Positions 1 to 9,434 of a stretch of DNA of 64,000 nt are shown here, piece by piece. Origin of the DNA: HGM04593 sp045634085 (GTDB taxonomy: Bacteria; Bacteroidota; Bacteroidia; Bacteroidales; Bacteroidaceae); contig JAZQZM010000086.1 in NCBI GenBank assembly GCA_045634085.1, positions 1 through 64,000 of the forward strand. Direction: 5' to 3'. Under the pieces are notes generated by a model. The model saw only the letters and a program-made list of their open reading frames with translations, had not been told where the DNA came from and made no database searches. The translations under genes were made by a program, and so were the position numbers. Within the stretch, counting starts at the first letter, position 1; every line of letters starts with the position of its first letter.

Positions 1-19
1 AAAATTATTTAAAAGATTT

Positions 20-1900
20 ATGGAACCTCTATTGCACGAATGTGGTGTTGCGATGATTCGCTTGCGCAAACCCTTGAACTACTATCAGGAGAAATATGGT
101 ACATGGGCCTATGGTATGAATAAATTGTTCCTGTTGATGAATAAACAGTATAACCGTGGTCAGCAGGGCGCCGGTATATCTTGCGTCAAACTCAAGGCCT
201 CTCCGGGTGAGGATTATATGTTCCGTGAAAGGGCAGAGGGCTCGGGTGCCATCTCCGAGGTCTTCGACTTGGCAAACAAGAGCATTCTCTCTCATCCAAA
301 GGAGATGAAGGACAATGCCGACTATGCATATCGCCACTTTGGCTTTGCGGGTGAGCTTTACATGGGTCACTTGCGCTATTCGGCAACAGGAAAGACCGGT
401 ATGCAGTATGTGCACCCGTTCCTGCGCCGCAACAACTGGAGAGCCAAGAACCTTGCTCTCTGCGGAAACTTCCATATCACAAACGTTGAGGACGTGTTCC
501 GTGAGCTCGTATCACATGGCCAGCACCCACGCGTGTATGCCGACACATATATCATGCTCGAACTTATGGGTCACCGTCTCGACCGCGAGGTTGAACGCGT
601 GTACAAGGAGTGCCAGGAAGAGGGACTCGAGGGCATGGACATCACAAATACAATTGAGGAACGCATGGATGTGGCAAATGTGTTGCGTACATCTACTCCA
701 ATGCTCGACGGCGGTTATGTATTCTGCGGCTTGACAGGTAGCGGCGAGATGTTTGCTATGCGCGACCCATGGGGCGTGCGTACAGCCTATTGGTATGCAA
801 ACGAGGAGATCTTCACCATGGCAAGCGAACGTGCAGCATTGCAGACAGCAATGAACCTGAAGGCCGAGGAGGTCATCGAGCTAAAGCCGGGCGAGGCGCT
901 TATCATTAACAAGCGTGGCGAAATCCGCAGCGAGCAGATTATTCCACAGAAGGCATTCCTTCCTTGTTCATTCGAACGCATCTACTTCAGCCGCGGCAAC
1001 GACGGCGATATCTACACCGAGCGCAAGAAACTTGGTTCGAACCCCAAGGAGCAGATTCTCAAGGCAATCAATTACGACCTCGACAACACTGTTTTCTCAT
1101 TCATTCCTAATACAGCCGAAATGGCATTCTTCGGCATGGTAGAGGGTATGCAGGAGTATCTTGACGAGTGGAAGGTGAAGGAGATCAACTCGGGCAAGAC
1201 ATTCACCCCCGAGCAGCTCAATGCCATCGTTACAAAGAAGGTACGCCAGGAAAAGGCCGTGAACAAGGATATCAAGATGCGTACATTCATCTCTACAACC
1301 GACAAGCGCAACGACCTTGCATCCTATGTATATGACATAACATACGGAAGCGTAAGACCAAAGGTCGACAACCTTGTTGTCATTGACGACAGTATTGTGC
1401 GCGGTACAACATTGAAGCAGAATATCCTGACTATCCTCGACCGTCTCGAGCCAAAGAAGATTGTCGTTGTCTCTTCGAGCCCACAGATACGTTACCCGGA
1501 CTACTACGGTATCGACATGGAGAAGTTCGACCACTTCGTAGCCTTCAAGGCTGCTCTTGAACTGCTCTACGAGAGTGGCAAGGGCACACTCATAGACGAG
1601 ACATACAGGGCTTGTATTGAGGAGCTGCGCAAACCCGATGTCGAGCAGGTGAACTGCACACGCGCAATCTACAAGCAGTTTACTGCCGATGAGATTTCGC
1701 GCAAGATTGCCGACCTGTTGAAGCCTGTAGACCTCAATGCCGAACTGGAGCTTGTGTTCCAGAGCCTCGAGGGCTTGCACGATGCCTGCCCCAACCACTT
1801 GGGCGACTGGTACTTCAGCGGTCTCTATCCAACCCCAGGCGGCAACCGTCTTGTGAACGAGGCATTTGTTTACCACTACGAGAAGTATTTATATAAATAA
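20..1900 (+). CDS. purF: PurF-like amidophosphoribosyltransferase (626 aa)
   Basis: The protein joins an N-terminal glutaminase domain to a phosphoribosyltransferase domain, as in the enzyme that makes phosphoribosylamine from PRPP and glutamine in purine synthesis. The N-terminus reads HECGVAMIRL, so the nucleophile would be Cys8, exposed only after removal of a short propeptide. The sequence RGQQGAG follows at about residue 46. The PRPP-binding motif VVIDDSIVRGTT lies at residues 453-464. At 626 aa it is longer than classical PurF (about 470-510 aa) and matches the long form I associate with Bacteroidota. carB follows 21 nt downstream, and both enzymes consume glutamine-derived nitrogen. 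The start ATG lies only 19 bases into the window, so the promoter is not visible. I am sure of the family. That it makes phosphoribosylamine rather than another glutamine/PRPP product is an inference. Confidence 0.85.
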   Translation: MEPLLHECGVAMIRLRKPLNYYQEKYGTWAYGMNKLFLLMNKQYNRGQQGAGISCVKLKASPGEDYMFRERAEGSGAISEVFDLANKSILSHPKEMKDNADYAYRHFGFAGELYMGHLRYSATGKTGMQYVHPFLRRNNWRAKNLALCGNFHITNVEDVFRELVSHGQHPRVYADTYIMLELMGHRLDREVERVYKECQEEGLEGMDITNTIEERMDVANVLRTSTPMLDGGYVFCGLTGSGEMFAMRDPWGVRTAYWYANEEIFTMASERAALQTAMNLKAEEVIELKPGEALIINKRGEIRSEQIIPQKAFLPCSFERIYFSRGNDGDIYTERKKLGSNPKEQILKAINYDLDNTVFSFIPNTAEMAFFGMVEGMQEYLDEWKVKEINSGKTFTPEQLNAIVTKKVRQEKAVNKDIKMRTFISTTDKRNDLASYVYDITYGSVRPKVDNLVVIDDSIVRGTTLKQNILTILDRLEPKKIVVVSSSPQIRYPDYYGIDMEKFDHFVAFKAALELLYESGKGTLIDETYRACIEELRKPDVEQVNCTRAIYKQFTADEISRKIADLLKPVDLNAELELVFQSLEGLHDACPNHLGDWYFSGLYPTPGGNRLVNEAFVYHYEKYLYK

Positions 1901-1921
1901 TAGGTAAAATATAATATAGCT

Positions 1922-4900
1922 ATGAAAGAGAAATTGAAAAAGGTGTTGTTGCTTGGTTCGGGCGCGTTGCGCATTGGCCAGGCCGGAGAGTTCGACTACT
2001 CGGGTTCACAGGCATTGAAGGCACTCCGCGAGGAGGGTATCCAGTCTGTGCTCATCAACCCCAATGTCGCAACTATCCAGACATCGGAGGGTATTGCCGA
2101 CAAGGTATACTTCCTCCCTGTTGACATCCACAACGTCGAGGAGATTATCAAGAAGGAACGCCCCGACGGTATTCTGCTTGCATTTGGTGGACAGACTGCT
2201 CTCAACTGCGGTACTGAACTCTACCAGAAGGGTATCCTTGACAAGTATGGCGTGAAGGTGCTCGGTACATCGGTCGAGGCTATCATGTACACCGAGGACC
2301 GTGACCTCTTCGTTAAGAAGCTCGACGAGATTCCAATGAAGACTCCTGTGAGCCAGGCTGTTGAGACAATGGAGGATGCACTTGCAGCGGCACACCGCAT
2401 CGGTTTCCCTGTAATGGTGCGTTCGGCATATGCACTCGGTGGTTTGGGTAGCGGTATCTGCAAGGACGAGGCAAGCTTCAAGGAGCTTGCAGAGAGTGCA
2501 TTCACCTTCTCTAACCAGATTCTCGTTGAGGAGTCACTCAAGGGTTGGAAGGAGATTGAGTTCGAGGTTATCCGCGACGCCAACGACCACTGCTTCACAG
2601 TAGCAAGCATGGAGAACTTCGACCCACTCGGCATCCACACCGGTGAGTCAATCGTTGTTGCTCCAACATGTTCACTCACACCCGAGCAGGTGAAGTTCAT
2701 GCAGGAGATTTCTGTAAAGGCTATCCGTCACCTGGGTATCGTGGGCGAGTGTAACATCCAGTATGCATTCAATGCCGAGACAAACGACTATCGCGTAATC
2801 GAGGTTAACGCACGTCTCAGCCGCTCATCGGCTCTTGCATCAAAGGCAACAGGTTATCCTCTCGCATTCGTGGCAGCGAAGATTGCTCTTGGCTACACAC
2901 TCGACGAGATTGGCGAGATGGGCACACCTAACAGCGCATACAAGGCTCCCGACCTCGACTACCTCATCTGTAAGATTCCACGTTGGGACTTGACAAAGTT
3001 CGCAGGCGTGTCACGCCAGATTGGTTCAAGCATGAAGTCAGTGGGCGAGATCATGTCAATCGGCCGCAGCTTCGAGGAGGTAATCCAGAAGGGTCTGCGT
3101 ATGATTGGCCAGGGCATGCACGGTTTCGTAGGTAATGAGCACACACACTTCGACAACCTCGACGAGGAGCTTGCCAACCCAACAGATATGCGCGTCTTCT
3201 CTATTGCATCGGCTCTTGAGCAGGGCTACACAGTAGAGCGCATCAGCGAACTCACAAAGATTGACCCATGGTTCATTGGCAAACTCAAGAATATCGTTGA
3301 CTATAAACATGTTCTCGAGGGTTACAACACACTCGAGGAACTCCCTGCCGACGTACTCCGCAAGGCTAAGGAACTCGGTTTCTCTGACTTCCAGATCTCA
3401 CGCTTCGTCCTCAAGGACCAGAAGAACATGGAGACAGGTAACCTTGCAGTCCGCGCACGCCGTAAGGAACTCGGCATTCTCCCTGCAGTGAAGCGCATCA
3501 ATACAGTAGCTTCGGAGCACCCCGAATTGACAAACTACCTCTACATGACCTATGGCACAACAGGTTACGATGTCAACTACTACAAGACCGACAAGTCTGT
3601 CGTAGTCCTTGGTTCAGGTGCTTACCGCATCGGTTCATCGGTTGAGTTCGACTGGTGTTCTGTAAACGCGGTGCAGACAGCTCGCAAGCTCGGCTACAAG
3701 TCAATCATGATCAACTACAACCCCGAGACCGTATCTACCGACTACGATATGTGCGACCGTCTCTACTTCGACGAGTTGTCATTCGAGCGCGTACTCGACG
3801 TTATCGACCTCGAGCAGCCGGGTGGTGTAATCGTTTCTGTAGGTGGTCAGATCCCTAACAACCTCGCGATGAAGCTTCACCGTCAGGCAGTGCCCATCCT
3901 TGGTACATCTCCACTCTCAATCGACCGTGCCGAGAACCGTCACAAGTTCTCAGCTATGCTCGACCAGCTTGGCATCGACCAGCCCGCTTGGAAGGAGCTC
4001 ACAAGCCTTGAGGATATGAAGCAGTTTGTAGACAAAGTTGCCTATCCTGTGCTTGTGCGTCCATCATACGTGCTTTCAGGTGCAGCCATGAACGTCTGCT
4101 ACAACGAGGAGGAGTTGCAGGAGTTCCTGAAGATGGCAGCCGAGGTTTCAAAGGAGTTCCCTGTTGTCGTTTCACAGTTCATGAGTGATACCAAGGAGAT
4201 TGAGTTCGACGCCGTAGCACAGAACGGTGAGGTAGTGGAGTATGCTATCTCTGAGCACGTCGAGTTTGCCGGTGTACACTCTGGTGACGCTACACTTGTG
4301 TTCCCTGCACAGAAGATCTACTTCGAGACAGCACGCCGCATCAAGAAGATCAGCCGCCGCATTGCCAAGGAATTGAACATCTCAGGTCCTTTCAACATGC
4401 AGTTCCTTGCTAAGAACAACGAGGTAAAGGTAATCGAGTGTAACCTGCGTGCATCACGTTCGTTCCCATTCGTTTCAAAGGTATTGCGTCGCAACTTCAT
4501 CGAGACAGCAACACGCATCATGCTTGATGCACCATACAGCAAGCCCGACAAGTCGGCATTCGATATCGACCACATTGGTGTCAAGGCATCACAGTTGTCA
4601 TTCAGCCGTCTGCATCAGGCCGACCCTGTATTGGGCGTAGACATGTCATCTACAGGTGAGGTAGGTTGCATCGGCGACGACTTTGAGGAGGCACTCCTCA
4701 ACGCAATGATTGCAGTAGGCTACAGCGTGCCCGAGAAGAACGTAATGGTATCATCAGGTGCAGCCAAGTCAAAGGTTGACTTGCTTGAGCCTGCAGCACT
4801 CCTTGCACAGAAGGGTTACAACATCTACGCTACATCAGGCACTGCCAAGTTCCTCAACGAACACGGCATTGCAACAACACCAGTAATGTGGCCCGATGAG

Positions 4901-5143
4901 GATCCTACAGCCGAGAACAACGTAATGCAGATGATTGCCGTCCACCGTTTCGACCTCATCATCAACATCCCCAAAACCCACACCAAGCGCGAGCTTACCA
5001 ATGGTTACAGAATACGTCGTGCGGCAATTGACCACAACATTCCACTTATTACCAACGCCCGTCTTGCAAGCGCATTCATCCGTTCATTCTGCAAGATTGA
5101 CGTCAACTCAATGCCAGTCAAGAGTTGGGACGAGTTCAAGTAA
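1922..5143 (+). CDS. carB: Carbamoyl-phosphate synthase large subunit
   Basis: This is the synthetase subunit that makes carbamoyl phosphate from bicarbonate, two ATP and ammonia for pyrimidine and arginine synthesis. Its 1073 aa is the normal family length. The internal duplication is visible: LLGSGALRIGQAGEFDYSG near the N-terminus is echoed by VLGSGAYRIGSSVEFDW near residue 562, each opening a carboxyphosphate or carbamoyl-phosphate half with its own ATP-grasp domain. The C-terminal 140 residues form the MGS-like allosteric domain (ATSGTAKFLNEHG). carA, the glutaminase subunit, is not between this gene and the PurF-like gene and is not elsewhere in the window, so it must lie elsewhere. A strong hairpin terminator follows within 25 bases. 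Confidence 0.97.
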   Translation: MKEKLKKVLLLGSGALRIGQAGEFDYSGSQALKALREEGIQSVLINPNVATIQTSEGIADKVYFLPVDIHNVEEIIKKERPDGILLAFGGQTALNCGTELYQKGILDKYGVKVLGTSVEAIMYTEDRDLFVKKLDEIPMKTPVSQAVETMEDALAAAHRIGFPVMVRSAYALGGLGSGICKDEASFKELAESAFTFSNQILVEESLKGWKEIEFEVIRDANDHCFTVASMENFDPLGIHTGESIVVAPTCSLTPEQVKFMQEISVKAIRHLGIVGECNIQYAFNAETNDYRVIEVNARLSRSSALASKATGYPLAFVAAKIALGYTLDEIGEMGTPNSAYKAPDLDYLICKIPRWDLTKFAGVSRQIGSSMKSVGEIMSIGRSFEEVIQKGLRMIGQGMHGFVGNEHTHFDNLDEELANPTDMRVFSIASALEQGYTVERISELTKIDPWFIGKLKNIVDYKHVLEGYNTLEELPADVLRKAKELGFSDFQISRFVLKDQKNMETGNLAVRARRKELGILPAVKRINTVASEHPELTNYLYMTYGTTGYDVNYYKTDKSVVVLGSGAYRIGSSVEFDWCSVNAVQTARKLGYKSIMINYNPETVSTDYDMCDRLYFDELSFERVLDVIDLEQPGGVIVSVGGQIPNNLAMKLHRQAVPILGTSPLSIDRAENRHKFSAMLDQLGIDQPAWKELTSLEDMKQFVDKVAYPVLVRPSYVLSGAAMNVCYNEEELQEFLKMAAEVSKEFPVVVSQFMSDTKEIEFDAVAQNGEVVEYAISEHVEFAGVHSGDATLVFPAQKIYFETARRIKKISRRIAKELNISGPFNMQFLAKNNEVKVIECNLRASRSFPFVSKVLRRNFIETATRIMLDAPYSKPDKSAFDIDHIGVKASQLSFSRLHQADPVLGVDMSSTGEVGCIGDDFEEALLNAMIAVGYSVPEKNVMVSSGAAKSKVDLLEPAALLAQKGYNIYATSGTAKFLNEHGIATTPVMWPDEDPTAENNVMQMIAVHRFDLIINIPKTHTKRELTNGYRIRRAAIDHNIPLITNARLASAFIRSFCKIDVNSMPVKSWDEFK

Positions 5144-5164
5144 TTGAAGCGGATTACTGATATT

Positions 5165-5203
5165 AAAAAAGGTTCATTCTTTGACAAAGAATGAACCTTT
5201 TTT
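5165..5203. terminator. Terminator between carB and the convergent TPR-like gene
   Basis: GGTTCATTCTTT and AAAGAATGAACC form a 12-bp perfect stem around a GAC loop. It is flanked by an A-tract on the left and a T-tract on the right, so it can act in both directions for the convergent genes. Confidence 0.9.
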
Positions 5204-5235
5204 AGTTGCTCTCTTTTTGTTCTGCCGAATGTGGC

Positions 5236-7422
5236 TTATTGCCACCAGTAAATATGTATCCTTTTGTACGATTCGGCATGGTGGTTGTAGAGATTGTCGC
5301 ATTGGCCTCTTACCAACTGTCCCTTTGGGGTGTCGCCATACTTGTTTGCCACTGTCCTGAAGTTGCAGAAACTGTATTGTACTTCTGCTGCCAATTCGTC
5401 ATCGGTGAACATTGTGCAGGCAAGGTCTATCATGGCTTTGGCTTTGCTGATTGCATTGGTTGTATACATATCATTTTCCCAATTCCTTTTTTCGCAGGTT
5501 TGCCCATAGAAGGATGTACCCCAATAGTATTGTGTAAGCGCCCAACAGTGACTAAAGGAATTCCTTATTCCTATTGCATACTTTATCATTAGCAAGGCTT
5601 TGCGGTTAGGTTCTGTCGTATGCTCCATTTCCTGTTCCAATGACAACATTTCACGCGCAAATTCATATTTGAAATCACCGTTGTTTTTCTTGTATATCTT
5701 TTCAATGGCGAACGGGTCGTAGTTAAGTTCCAGATTATGGTGGTGTCTGTAGCTGTATCCTACGGAACCCAAGTACTTGACTGCATCGGCATATCGCATA
5801 TTGCGCAGGCATTGTGTACCAAGTATCTCATTCAGATAGTCATTGCCTGTGTAACCTCGTTCATTCAGGAAACGGTCAAAATCGGTTTTAGGGTTCTTTA
5901 CGTTGTCTACATATCCTATTGCAGCATTGAGTCCAAGGCTGTCAATCATCTCAAAGAAATGGTTGCGGTAGTCGTGTGCATTGTATTTGTCGGCAGAGTA
6001 ACGGTATGCATTTATCGTATATACATTGTCACCTTCGTAATAATCGGAATATTTCCTGTCAACAACTTCCAGCAGCCTGTTGGCAGCCATGTTTGCCAGC
6101 TGCATGGCACGGGTGGTCTTGCCAGCTTCAATCATTCGTGGACAGACCTCGGCGAGCAGAATTCTGCGTAACATGTCGTTCCAATAGTAATAGCTGATGC
6201 CTACACTCAATTTGTAGCCCGAAGCAGTTGTTTCGCGTACTTCCTCGTCAATGTTATTGCATATCATTGAATCGAGCCATTGTAATTGCTTGAACAGTTG
6301 GTCTTCATAGGCTGAATCGTATGGCTTCAGTTTGGCATCGAGATACATCCGGAACACTTTTATCGAACCATCGATGTAAGCCGATGATTTGCTCTTTTCG
6401 GCCAGACGCAAAAGGCTGTCTGCTTTTTGCGTCTCATCATTGCGGTCGCATAAGAATGCTGCTGTATAATACCACATTGCCGGATTAGTGATTCTGCTGT
6501 CGTGTGCCATGGCAAGACATAGGGTAGTGAGCCGTTTCTCTTCTGCTGTGAATCCGGTTTCGCATGGATAATAGAAATCACCGTCGGGTTCAAGCTCTCC
6601 TATGTGAAACTGTAATGCTTTCACAATATATTTGCTTTCAGGGGCATATCGGCACACCAGTTCAAGTGCATCAACTGTGGACAACTTTTCATCTGCACGT
6701 CCCGAACAGAACAGCATGGACTGTACATCGCCCAACTGTGCAAACTGCTCCATGGCCTTTTCGGTGTGCCCTGTATGAAACTCAGCCCCGGCAATATATG
6801 GCTGAATCATACTACGCATAAGATTGTCTTCGGGCAGATGTGCTGCCTCTTTTTCCCATATATCGATGCATTCATTGAATCTTGACAAAGTGAACAATGC
6901 TCTCACAGCCTGCAGCAGATACCTGTCCCTGAGCCTTTCGCTTTTTGATGACAGTGCCCTTTCAACAACCTCTTCCAGGTTCATTCTGCTCCCTATCCTC
7001 ATTGACGGGTAATACCAACGTGAACTGCATTTGAGGCGTATGTATTCATTGGTCTTTGCAAGATACAGGAAATCAAGGATTTCGGTATCCTTTTTGGTAA
7101 TCCACTCAATGAACTTGTTTTCGTATGTGACATTCGGGTTGTCATATACTGCTTCAAACTCATTCAACGGCATTTTGTATACGGCCTTGTATATGTCATC
7201 AAGCGGTATGCTGTTCGAGGTGAGTTCCTGCCACTCCTTGCAGTTTATCAATGATTGTGCTGTATGCCCTTCTTTAAGCTCTTTAAGAGATGCATCGTAT
7301 TTATCATATATCCTGTACATGAAATACCCCGTGGGTGTGTACCAAGAAACTGAGCAGGCTTCCGCTTCTAATGCTGCAAATGTAATTACAAGACTAATAA
7401 GAGAATATCTTAGAGATTTCAT
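5236..7422 (-). CDS. Exported helical-repeat (TPR-like) protein of unknown function
   Basis: I do not recognise a named family. The protein (728 aa) begins MKSLRYSLISLVITFAALEA, a good signal peptide, which is why I chose this start over the in-frame one 84 bases upstream. The mature part is rich in helices with TPR-like spacing, for example repeated blocks containing AxxxFTLSRFNECIDIWEK and YIAGAEFHTGHTEKAMEQF around residues 190-250. It is likely periplasmic or surface exposed. Its start codon lies inside the end of the upstream lipoprotein gene (29-base overlap), so the two are probably translationally coupled and work together. No catalytic motif is visible. Confidence 0.75.
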   Translation of the reverse strand: MKSLRYSLISLVITFAALEAEACSVSWYTPTGYFMYRIYDKYDASLKELKEGHTAQSLINCKEWQELTSNSIPLDDIYKAVYKMPLNEFEAVYDNPNVTYENKFIEWITKKDTEILDFLYLAKTNEYIRLKCSSRWYYPSMRIGSRMNLEEVVERALSSKSERLRDRYLLQAVRALFTLSRFNECIDIWEKEAAHLPEDNLMRSMIQPYIAGAEFHTGHTEKAMEQFAQLGDVQSMLFCSGRADEKLSTVDALELVCRYAPESKYIVKALQFHIGELEPDGDFYYPCETGFTAEEKRLTTLCLAMAHDSRITNPAMWYYTAAFLCDRNDETQKADSLLRLAEKSKSSAYIDGSIKVFRMYLDAKLKPYDSAYEDQLFKQLQWLDSMICNNIDEEVRETTASGYKLSVGISYYYWNDMLRRILLAEVCPRMIEAGKTTRAMQLANMAANRLLEVVDRKYSDYYEGDNVYTINAYRYSADKYNAHDYRNHFFEMIDSLGLNAAIGYVDNVKNPKTDFDRFLNERGYTGNDYLNEILGTQCLRNMRYADAVKYLGSVGYSYRHHHNLELNYDPFAIEKIYKKNNGDFKYEFAREMLSLEQEMEHTTEPNRKALLMIKYAIGIRNSFSHCWALTQYYWGTSFYGQTCEKRNWENDMYTTNAISKAKAMIDLACTMFTDDELAAEVQYSFCNFRTVANKYGDTPKGQLVRGQCDNLYNHHAESYKRIHIYWWQ

Positions 7423-8359
7423 CGTCGGTATAATGTTTGAATTGTGAATAGTCCAGGTGGTACAGTATGTTTCCTCTTGACGGTTTGCCCAAGTTCTCTT
7501 CTGCAAGTTTCTTTACGCAGAGAATTTCGTATGACGACGGCCTTTCATACCTTATGTGTTCGTTGTTCGAGACGCTGTCACAGTCGTACGGGACAATAGA
7601 AACGAATATGTTGTTGTCAAATTTTACACCCCAACCGAATATGGGATATGCATAGTCCAACGGAATGGTGTACTTCCAAGGGTGGAAATATGGACTGATG
7701 TCATGGTAGTCGAGAATGGAATTTTCAGTCTTGGGGTTTTTCAATGCTCCTGTATTGTAAAGCATCAGCACACCCCGGTCGGCAGGTGGTGGGGTCTCTC
7801 TCAGTTGATGTGCTCTCACCGTCAAACTCAATTCTATGCCCATTGAATTCAACATGTTCTTTGCTGCTTTGCACAGGCTGATGTATGTTGTCTTTGTACT
7901 GGCTGTCCAGTCACAGTCGAACTGTATCTCCTTTATATTGCCGCAATTGTTATGCCTTGACATTGCCAACAGTCTCTCGACAATGAGTGATGCCATTTCG
8001 CATTCCCTGCCCTCCATTGCTTTTAGTGCATCCAATGTGATGTACGTAACCGGCACAATTTCTGCGCACTCGGGGATTGGGGATGCGAATCGGGTAGTGG
8101 CTATGGGGACAATATCCGGTGTCCTGTTAAGGAAATCGTACTCCAAAGCAACGTCGAACATCCTCAGGTAAATGCGCCCAATCCCGTGCTTCTTGAGAAA
8201 TGACATTTCGGCCGAATCGATATCGAACACGGTTTTCCAGTGATAGATTGAATTTTGTGGCGACGGCACATCGCCCTTGCCGGAAAGTGGCCACTCCCAA
8301 CAACCAACAAGAAGCGTTGCGCTAACCACAGCCATAGAGATTTTTAAAAGTAGTTTCAT
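7394..8359 (-). CDS. Lipoprotein of unknown function, possible TIM-barrel glycosidase-like fold
   Basis: The N-terminus MKLLLKISMAVVSATLLVGC is a lipoprotein signal with lipobox LVGC, so the protein should be membrane anchored. The 321-aa sequence contains the pattern IKEIQFDCDWTAST followed by a helix and a strand (MGIELSLTVRAHQL). This resembles the DUF3142-type group of glycoside-hydrolase-like barrel proteins; I hold that assignment loosely. It overlaps the downstream TPR-like gene by 29 bases and must be its operon partner. Substrate and role cannot be told from the sequence. Confidence 0.7.
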   Translation of the reverse strand: MKLLLKISMAVVSATLLVGCWEWPLSGKGDVPSPQNSIYHWKTVFDIDSAEMSFLKKHGIGRIYLRMFDVALEYDFLNRTPDIVPIATTRFASPIPECAEIVPVTYITLDALKAMEGRECEMASLIVERLLAMSRHNNCGNIKEIQFDCDWTASTKTTYISLCKAAKNMLNSMGIELSLTVRAHQLRETPPPADRGVLMLYNTGALKNPKTENSILDYHDISPYFHPWKYTIPLDYAYPIFGWGVKFDNNIFVSIVPYDCDSVSNNEHIRYERPSSYEILCVKKLAEENLGKPSRGNILYHLDYSQFKHYTDDEISKIFSY

Positions 8360-8401
8360 ACAGCTTGTCTTTAATTATTGTTTACACAAATTTCATAAAA
8401 A

Positions 8402-8439
8402 GAAATCGTACAATTGAAGGTCAAGACTTCAACTGTACG
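8402..8439 (-). terminator. Terminator downstream of the LytTR operon
   Basis: CGTACAATTGAAG and CTTCAACTGTACG pair with a single mismatch around a 7-base loop. Read on the minus strand, the stem is followed by TTTCTTTTT. It lies about 90 bases after the end of the phosphodiester-glycosidase-like gene. Confidence 0.6.
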
Positions 8440-8529
8440 AAATCATTGTATAACTGTATGAAACGCTATGCAGCCTTCCGTTTTGTAAGATGCATTATTC
8501 CAATATGTGACTCAATCCAAGAGAGTACG

Positions 8530-9432
8530 TCATTCCCTTTTCCACAGGATGTAGCTTGTATTCTTTGGCATTCTGCGTCGGCCCGTGTAGTAATTGTCTT
8601 CACCGAACTCGTGGAGTGTCCCGTTTCCGTCCGTTGCCCAACCGTAGGCCGATGAACCTACCAGGTATACGGCCTCCTTCACCCCCAGGTCAACCAAAGC
8701 CTGTGCAAAGTCGTGGAACGATTCCGGTGTACCTGTCTCTACCATGAATATCTCACCGTCACGGTCGCATATTCCTCTGCGGATGGATTTTCCTTTCGGC
8801 TCGTTATCTACAAGTCTTCCCTCCGATACCAATGGGTATTGACGGAAAAAGTATCCCCCCTCCTCGGTAGCTCTTTCAAAGAGAGGCGAGTTCTCGGCAA
8901 CTCCAATTGTTACCTCGCCGTTGATTGATGCGCAGAATCCCTTCTTTGACAATCCCCAGGCAACAGGCTCGCCTTTCAGTACAAAGGCACCCACAATACC
9001 GCCGTTGTCTGCTCTTACGTCAGCGGCCTGTGCAGCATATATTATACTCTTGTCTTCCTTGTCAACCTTGCCGATGTGCAGCGACATTGTTGCGTTGTGC
9101 GGTATGAATATCCTTAAAGGGATGTCATTGATTGTGGTATCCTTAATCTCTGTATAACCCGCTTTCAAAGAATCGGTTTCCGTTCCTATCTTTTCATATC
9201 TTACAGGCTCGACAATGTTCTCTGGTTCAAACAACGCCGGTTCAGGTGCTGTTGGTGTCTCCACCGTCTTCACCTCTTCTTTTGAGTTGATAAATACGGC
9301 TGTGCCAATAATTGCTAGAAGCAGAATTGCCGCAGCAACAATAATCCAAACACCATATGGTTTGCGCTTACTCAGCGTTTCTTCGCCAATGACACGTATC
9401 TGGTCGTCTTTTATATCCTTAAACTCTTTCAT
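8530..9432 (-). CDS. Membrane-anchored phosphodiester-glycosidase (NAGPA)-like protein
   Basis: A cytoplasmic stretch of about 25 residues precedes one transmembrane helix (VWIIVAAAILLLAIIG, residues about 28-47). A Pro/Glu-rich linker and an extracytoplasmic domain follow. The domain has the order typical of the NAGPA/DUF2233 fold: GIVGAFVLKGEPV, YPLVSEGRLVDNE, RRGICDRDGEIFMVE and FAQALVDLGVKEAVYL. The family usually ends this series with LDGGGS; here it reads YLVGSSAYGW, so the glycine-rich active-site loop is altered and activity is doubtful. The gene starts 2 bases after the stop of the LytTR gene, so the two are co-transcribed. The target may be a surface glycan, but this is a guess. Confidence 0.75.
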   Translation of the reverse strand: MKEFKDIKDDQIRVIGEETLSKRKPYGVWIIVAAAILLLAIIGTAVFINSKEEVKTVETPTAPEPALFEPENIVEPVRYEKIGTETDSLKAGYTEIKDTTINDIPLRIFIPHNATMSLHIGKVDKEDKSIIYAAQAADVRADNGGIVGAFVLKGEPVAWGLSKKGFCASINGEVTIGVAENSPLFERATEEGGYFFRQYPLVSEGRLVDNEPKGKSIRRGICDRDGEIFMVETGTPESFHDFAQALVDLGVKEAVYLVGSSAYGWATDGNGTLHEFGEDNYYTGRRRMPKNTSYILWKRE

Positions 9433-9434
9433 GA

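Noticed and set aside
1097..1876. Open frame of 259 codons opposite the PurF-like gene
   Set aside because: It is antisense to a conserved domain and has no start context or motif.
5206..5592. Plus-strand frame of 128 codons opposite the helical-repeat gene
   Set aside because: It is antisense to a longer gene with a signal peptide and begins within terminator-proximal sequence.
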